Shown here in pieces: positions 59,773 to 64,000 of a stretch of DNA of 64,000 nt. This DNA comes from JAAYAE01 sp963678395 (GTDB lineage Bacteria; Bacillota; Negativicutes; Acidaminococcales; Acidaminococcaceae), in assembly GCA_963678395.1 (NCBI GenBank), contig OY782827.1, forward strand, positions 310,001 to 374,000, given 5' to 3'. The position numbers were made by a program, and so were the translations under genes. The notes beneath the pieces were generated by a model, which worked only from the letters and a program-made list of their open reading frames with translations, searched no databases and was not told where the DNA came from. Within the stretch, counting starts at the first letter, position 1. The number at the start of each line of letters is the position of its first letter.

Positions 59773-61659
59773 ATGACCTTGCTTGAAAGAATAAATTCAC
59801 CGGAAGATTTAGTGGGACTAACAGCAGAAGAGCTAGAACATTTGTGTGCGGAGATCCGTACCTTGCTTATTGAAGTTACTTCTAAAAATGGTGGACATTT
59901 AGCTCCTAATTTAGGTGTCGTGGAATTGACTATAGCCTTACACAAAGTATTTCATACTCCCAAAGATAAAATCGTTTGGGATGTAGGGCATCAAGCCTAT
60001 GTACACAAAATTCTTACCGGACGTAGAAAAGAGTTTTCTACGTTGCGTCAATATAAAGGCTTATCAGGGTTTCCCAAAAGACAGGAAAATCCCCATGATG
60101 CCTTTGGCACAGGTCACGCTAGCACTTCAATTTCAGCAGCACTTGGTATGGCGGTTGCTCGAGATTTAAATGGTGAAGACTATAACGTAATCGCCGTTAT
60201 TGGTGATGGAGCTCTAACAGGTGGCATGGCTATTGAAGGCCTTAATAATGCGGGCGACTTGCAAAAAAAAATAATCGTTATTTTGAACGACAATGAAATG
60301 TCCATCTCCAAAAATGTGGGCGCTATGTCAGAATATTTGTATAGGATTCGCACGGATCCAACTTATTCAAAAATTAAATTCGATGCTGAAAGTTTATTGA
60401 AAAGCATTCCCAATATTGGCGATCAGCTCGCTAAAACTGTCAATCGCTTCAAGGATAGCTTAAAATATTTTTTGGTGCCTGGCATGTTGTTTGAAGATTT
60501 AGGCTTCACTTATATGGGACCTATCGATGGACAAGATATTAAAGCAGTTGAAGATGTTTTGGAAACAGCAAAAACAATTGATAGGCCTGTTCTTGTGCAT
60601 ATTATAACTAAAAAAGGCAAAGGTTATTTGCCAGCAGAGACTAGCCCTAATAAATTTCATGGTACAGGGGCTTTCGATATTGCTACCGGTAAAAAAATCG
60701 TGTCATCTACTGCCGCTAAAACCTATACGGAGGTTTTTAGTGATACAATTTTGGAATTGGCCGATGCAGATGAAAAAATAGTGGCCATTACGGCGGCTAT
60801 GCCTGATGGTACAGGACTAACTCCCTTTGCCAAAAAATATCCTAAACGGTTTTTTGATGTGGGCATTGCTGAACAACATGGTGTAACTTTGGCAGCAGGA
60901 ATGGCATGCGAAGGCATAAAACCCTACGTTGCTATCTATTCTACATTCTTGCAACGCGGGTTTGACCAAGTTTTGCATGACGTTTGTATGCAAGACTTGC
61001 CGGTAGTTTTTTGCTTAGATAGAGCAGGATTAGTGGGTGATGACGGATATACTCACCACGGCGTTTTTGATTATTCTTATTTAAGCATGATGCCTAAAAT
61101 GACCATAATGGCGCCTAAAGATGAAAATGAATTGCGCCATATGCTCTATACGACAGCAAAATTCAATGGGCCTATTGCACTACGTTATCCTAGAGGAAGT
61201 GGGTTAGGCGTCGCTTGTAATGAAGAACTGCATGAACTACCAATTGGTAAGGCTGAAATTTTAAGAGACGGAAAAGATATTAGCATTTGGGCTGTGGGTA
61301 CAATGGTACATACGGCCTGTGAAGTGGCAGGAATTTTGGCTAAAGAAGGTATTATTGCTAATGTTGTTAATGCTCGCTTTATTAAACCCATTGATGAAGA
61401 GTTGTTAAAGACTCTTGTGGAAAAAATAGGATTTATTGTTACCATGGAAGAAAATATTTTAAAAGGTGGGTTTGGTTCTGCTGTTTTGGAGTACCTTAGT
61501 AAGTCAGATAAATTGAAAAATACTCAAATTATAAATTTTGCCATTCCGGATGAATTTGTGCCTCAAGGCAGCACAAAGCTACTTCTAAAAGATTTGCACT
61601 TAGATGCGGAGAGCATGGCTAGCCGCATTATTGCGAAACTACGCAGCAAGGTGGACTAA
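59773..61659 (+). CDS. dxs: 1-deoxy-D-xylulose-5-phosphate synthase
   Basis: 628 residues; makes DXP from pyruvate and glyceraldehyde 3-phosphate with thiamine diphosphate. Recognised by NGGHLAPNLGVVELTIALH, WDVGHQAYVHKILTGR, the ThDP motif VIGDGALTGGMAIEGLNNAG, FEDLGFTYMGPIDGQD, DVGIAEQHGVTLAAGMA and DRAGLVGDDGYTHHG. Full length. tlyA begins at the base after the stop. Confidence 0.97.
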   Translation: MTLLERINSPEDLVGLTAEELEHLCAEIRTLLIEVTSKNGGHLAPNLGVVELTIALHKVFHTPKDKIVWDVGHQAYVHKILTGRRKEFSTLRQYKGLSGFPKRQENPHDAFGTGHASTSISAALGMAVARDLNGEDYNVIAVIGDGALTGGMAIEGLNNAGDLQKKIIVILNDNEMSISKNVGAMSEYLYRIRTDPTYSKIKFDAESLLKSIPNIGDQLAKTVNRFKDSLKYFLVPGMLFEDLGFTYMGPIDGQDIKAVEDVLETAKTIDRPVLVHIITKKGKGYLPAETSPNKFHGTGAFDIATGKKIVSSTAAKTYTEVFSDTILELADADEKIVAITAAMPDGTGLTPFAKKYPKRFFDVGIAEQHGVTLAAGMACEGIKPYVAIYSTFLQRGFDQVLHDVCMQDLPVVFCLDRAGLVGDDGYTHHGVFDYSYLSMMPKMTIMAPKDENELRHMLYTTAKFNGPIALRYPRGSGLGVACNEELHELPIGKAEILRDGKDISIWAVGTMVHTACEVAGILAKEGIIANVVNARFIKPIDEELLKTLVEKIGFIVTMEENILKGGFGSAVLEYLSKSDKLKNTQIINFAIPDEFVPQGSTKLLLKDLHLDAESMASRIIAKLRSKVD

Positions 61660-62457
61660 ATGGAAAAAGAACGGTTAGATATATTTTTAGTCAATAAAGG
61701 CTTGTATGAATCGAGAGCAAAGGCGCAGGCGGCCATTATGGCCGGACAAATTCTTATTAATGAGCAAAAAATAGATAAACCGGGGACTCAAATCGGTGTT
61801 GACTCAGCTATTCGTATTTTGGGCAACAAACTGCCCTATGTGAGTCGTGGAGGCTTAAAATTAGAAAAAGCTTTACAGGTATTTGACATTTCCCTTAATG
61901 GTAAAATTGTAGCCGATCTTGGTGCCTCTACCGGTGGTTTTACTGATTGTGCATTGCAAAATGGGGCTATAAAAGTTTATGCGGTAGACGTTGGCTATGG
62001 TCAACTAGCTTGGAGCTTGCGCAATGACTCACGAGTTGTAAATATGGAACGAACTAACGTGCGTTTCATGGAAGAAGATACCTTAGAAGATAAAATAGAC
62101 ATAGCGACTATTGATGTAGCATTTATTTCTTTAGATAAAATTTTGCCTGCTACCAAAAAACTTTTAGCTGTCGATGGAGCAGTAATAGCTTTGGTTAAAC
62201 CCCAGTTTGAGGCAGGTAAAGAAAATGTAGGGAAAAAAGGCGTAGTGCGTGATGCTAAAGTTCATACAGACGTAATTAACCATATTTTAGCAGTGGCAAG
62301 AGAACTAGGGTTTATTCCGGCAGGTTTAAACTATTCTCCCATTAAGGGCTCGGAAGGTAACAGAGAATATTTATTGTACTTGAAAATGCAGGGCGAGGAT
62401 CAAGTTAATGAGCAGCAGGTAAACCAAGTGGTTGCCACTTCTCATAGCGAGCTATAA
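61660..62457 (+). CDS. tlyA: TlyA-family rRNA 2'-O-methyltransferase
   Basis: 265 residues. An N-terminal S4 RNA-binding domain (ERLDIFLVNKGLYESRAKAQ) is followed by an FtsJ-like methyltransferase with SAM motif VADLGASTGGFTDCALQNGA (about 86), ATIDVAFISLDKILPA and ALVKPQFEAGKENVGKKG. The K-D-K-E style catalytic set is compatible. TlyA proteins methylate 16S/23S rRNA and confer capreomycin sensitivity in mycobacteria. nadK follows after 16 bases. Confidence 0.93.
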   Translation: MEKERLDIFLVNKGLYESRAKAQAAIMAGQILINEQKIDKPGTQIGVDSAIRILGNKLPYVSRGGLKLEKALQVFDISLNGKIVADLGASTGGFTDCALQNGAIKVYAVDVGYGQLAWSLRNDSRVVNMERTNVRFMEEDTLEDKIDIATIDVAFISLDKILPATKKLLAVDGAVIALVKPQFEAGKENVGKKGVVRDAKVHTDVINHILAVARELGFIPAGLNYSPIKGSEGNREYLLYLKMQGEDQVNEQQVNQVVATSHSEL

Positions 62458-62473
62458 AATATAGGTGGTAATT

Positions 62474-63349
62474 ATGAATAAAAAAGTTGTTGGTATTTTC
62501 CCTAATTTAGAAAAAAAGAGTGTGCAGGAACAAATGTTGCCACTGGTAAATTTTTGCCGCGCTAATGACATAGAGTTGTTGTTGCCACGAGATATTGCAA
62601 CCCAGTATAACTTAGGCGAATATTGTGTAAAAGATGTAGAAAGCATGAAAAAAATGGATATTGCTGTTTCTCTGGGCGGAGATGGTACCCTATTACGTAT
62701 GGCGCGCTACGCCGCACCTTTGAACATTCCGGTTATGGGAGTTAATTTTGGTCGTTTAGGATTTTTGACAGAAGTAGAATTACCACAAATGCAGGAAGCT
62801 TTCCTAAAAATCAAAGCTGGTGCCTACAAATTAGAAAACCGTGGGATGTTACAAGTAAAAGTCTTTGAAGATGGTAAAGTAGTAGCTAAAGCACATGCTC
62901 TTAATGACTTGGTTTTGGCTAAAGGCTATGTCTCACAGATGACTAGATTACAAGTTAAAATAGGTGGAGAGATTTCAGCTAACTATCCTTCTGATGGGCT
63001 AATAATTGCCACCGCTACAGGGTCCACGGCATATTCTTTGTCGGCAGGAGGACCTATTGTATATCCTGGGTTGGAAGTGGCGATTTTGACACCGATTTGT
63101 GCTCATGCCTTACATACAAGACCTTTAGTCATTCCCTTACAAGATAAGATAGAGATATCTGTCATGCCGCCTTTTGAGGAAATTTCTTTATCAGCAGATG
63201 GTGTAATTATTAAATCTATTAAAGAAAATGATATAGTGCTGGTAGAAGCCAGCCCTTGTTTCGCGCAATTCATCAGAACAAATCCTATTTCATATTATGC
63301 AACATGGCAAAAAAGGTTACTACGTGGTGAAGACACAACTAAGTTTTAG
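62474..63349 (+). CDS. nadK: NAD kinase
   Basis: 291 residues; phosphorylates NAD to NADP. The GGDGTLLRMAR motif lies near 63, followed by NFGRLGFLTEVE, the NE/D motif as HALNDLVLAKG, and SDGLIIATATGSTAYSLSAGGP. The ATG at 62474 follows TAGGTGG. argR follows 10 bases after the stop in the usual Firmicute order. Confidence 0.96.
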   Translation: MNKKVVGIFPNLEKKSVQEQMLPLVNFCRANDIELLLPRDIATQYNLGEYCVKDVESMKKMDIAVSLGGDGTLLRMARYAAPLNIPVMGVNFGRLGFLTEVELPQMQEAFLKIKAGAYKLENRGMLQVKVFEDGKVVAKAHALNDLVLAKGYVSQMTRLQVKIGGEISANYPSDGLIIATATGSTAYSLSAGGPIVYPGLEVAILTPICAHALHTRPLVIPLQDKIEISVMPPFEEISLSADGVIIKSIKENDIVLVEASPCFAQFIRTNPISYYATWQKRLLRGEDTTKF

Positions 63350-63359
63350 GGGGGACAAC

Positions 63360-63809
63360 ATGAAAATTTCACGTCAAGACGCCATTAAAAAAATCATCGA
63401 CAAATGTGTGGTAGAGACACAGGCAGCTTTAGCCGAAGCTTTACAAGCTACTGGGTTTGATGTAACACAGGCTACGGTATCGCGTGATATCAAAGAGATG
63501 ATGCTGGTGAAAGTTCCCGATGCCTCCGGCAAATACAGATATGCATTCCCTAAAGAACATGAAAAACTATTGACCCCTGATCGCATGGAGCGAACTTTCA
63601 GAGATTCTATTTTGTCGGTGATGTCCTCTGAAAATATGGTAGTTGTGCGCACCTTACCTGGTACGGCTCAAGCGGTAGCATATGCTGTTGATTATTTAAA
63701 ATGGCCGGAAGTTTTGGGCACGGTTGGTGGCGATGATACAATTTTTATTTGCATTGATAAAAGAGAAAATATTGATAAATTAAAAAGTCGTTTTGGTTTA
63801 GCAGAATAA
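63360..63809 (+). CDS. argR: Arginine repressor
   Basis: 149 residues. N-terminal winged helix (RQDAIKKIIDKCVVETQAAL, FDVTQATVSRDIKEMMLVKV) and C-terminal hexamer domain with the arginine-binding LPGTAQAVAYAVDYLKWPEV and GTVGGDDTIFICI. GGGGGG at about 63349 fits the ATG. It regulates arginine genes elsewhere; its place before recN is standard in Firmicutes. Confidence 0.95.
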   Translation: MKISRQDAIKKIIDKCVVETQAALAEALQATGFDVTQATVSRDIKEMMLVKVPDASGKYRYAFPKEHEKLLTPDRMERTFRDSILSVMSSENMVVVRTLPGTAQAVAYAVDYLKWPEVLGTVGGDDTIFICIDKRENIDKLKSRFGLAE

Positions 63810-63825
63810 TAAAGGGGTGCAAGGA

Positions 63826-64000
63826 ATGCTAAGTTCCCTTCATGTACATAATTTTGCACTAATTGAAGATGCTTTAATTGAATTCACGCCGGGATTTAAT
63901 GTTTTCACCGGTGAAACAGGCGCCGGTAAATCCATATTGATAGATGCGTTTAGTATCGTTTTGGGTAATAGAGCTTCTACGGACTATATTCGTAGTGGTG
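63826..64000 (+). CDS. recN: DNA repair protein RecN, 5' part (continues beyond window)
   Basis: The first 58 codons read LSSLHVHNFALIEDALIEF, then FNVFTGETGAGKSILIDAFS with the Walker A GETGAGKS, and VLGNRAS. This is the ABC-type N-terminal head of RecN, an SMC-like protein for double-strand break repair. AAGGGGTG precedes the ATG. The window ends within the gene. Confidence 0.94.
   Translation, partial: MLSSLHVHNFALIEDALIEFTPGFNVFTGETGAGKSILIDAFSIVLGNRASTDYIRSG

Overview
The window looks like chromosomal DNA of an AT-rich diderm Firmicute, most likely a member of the Negativicutes (Phascolarctobacterium/Acidaminococcus-like). The gene orders are Firmicute ones: ylxM-ffh-rpsP-khpA-ylqD-rimM-trmD, addB-addA, gls24-amaP-nusB, and xseA-xseB-ispA-dxs-tlyA-nadK-argR-recN. 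At 28411-29370, however, there is an outer-membrane beta-barrel of the inverse-autotransporter type, which needs an outer membrane. The genus is inference; the diderm Firmicute reading rests on the sequence. No rRNA, CRISPR, prophage or replication origin was seen.

Layout. 1-3505: end of a fatty-acid synthesis operon (fabG', acpP, a FabK-like flavoprotein, fabF), then rnc. 3601-7083: an Elp3-like radical SAM protein, a cobalamin riboswitch in front of an AlaX-type tRNA-editing protein, and a shortened PTS-IIC-like membrane protein. 7080-8820: nifS-nifU with their own promoter and terminator. 8823-13450: accessory zone with two copies of a mosaic palindromic repeat, an ECF S component, a GH18 gene split by an IS3-family element, and a frameshifted HD-domain gene. 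13585-17834: an AmmeMemoRadiSam pair, a doubly broken nucleotidase gene, and an OsmC-like protein. 17859-27196: translation, SRP and RNA-processing genes. 27270-31967: prepilin peptidase, a c-di-GMP riboswitch controlling the outer-membrane barrel, and pilM-pilN-pilO. 31978-36970: a frameshifted histone-H1-like gene, a third mosaic repeat, tRNA-Asn, a nitroreductase, a sodium symporter, an Asp23 protein and an unknown secreted protein. 37058-43424: AddAB. 43425-51885: hydrolase, symporter, glucosaminidase, a trmL with a nonsense codon, a folate operon (queD-folE2-folP-folK) and an ATPase with a fresh 48-bp duplication. 51891-54096: fourth mosaic repeat, tyrS and mscL. 54161-64000: a DnaA-domain-I-like protein, the Asp23/AmaP operon, nusB, and the isoprenoid/DNA-repair cluster into recN.

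The most unusual structure is the intergenic mosaic repeat (four copies, about 350-650 bp). Many short hairpins are strung together by constant linkers (GTGAAGT outside, GTGCAG inside) around a constant core, and the linkers turn into their complements after the core. Hairpin stems change between copies in a paired, compensatory way and the 3-nt loops vary. A second theme is gene damage: one IS insertion, two nonsense codons, three A-run frameshifts, one tandem duplication and one shortened membrane protein within 64 kb. This is either genuine decay or, for the A-run cases, sequencing error.
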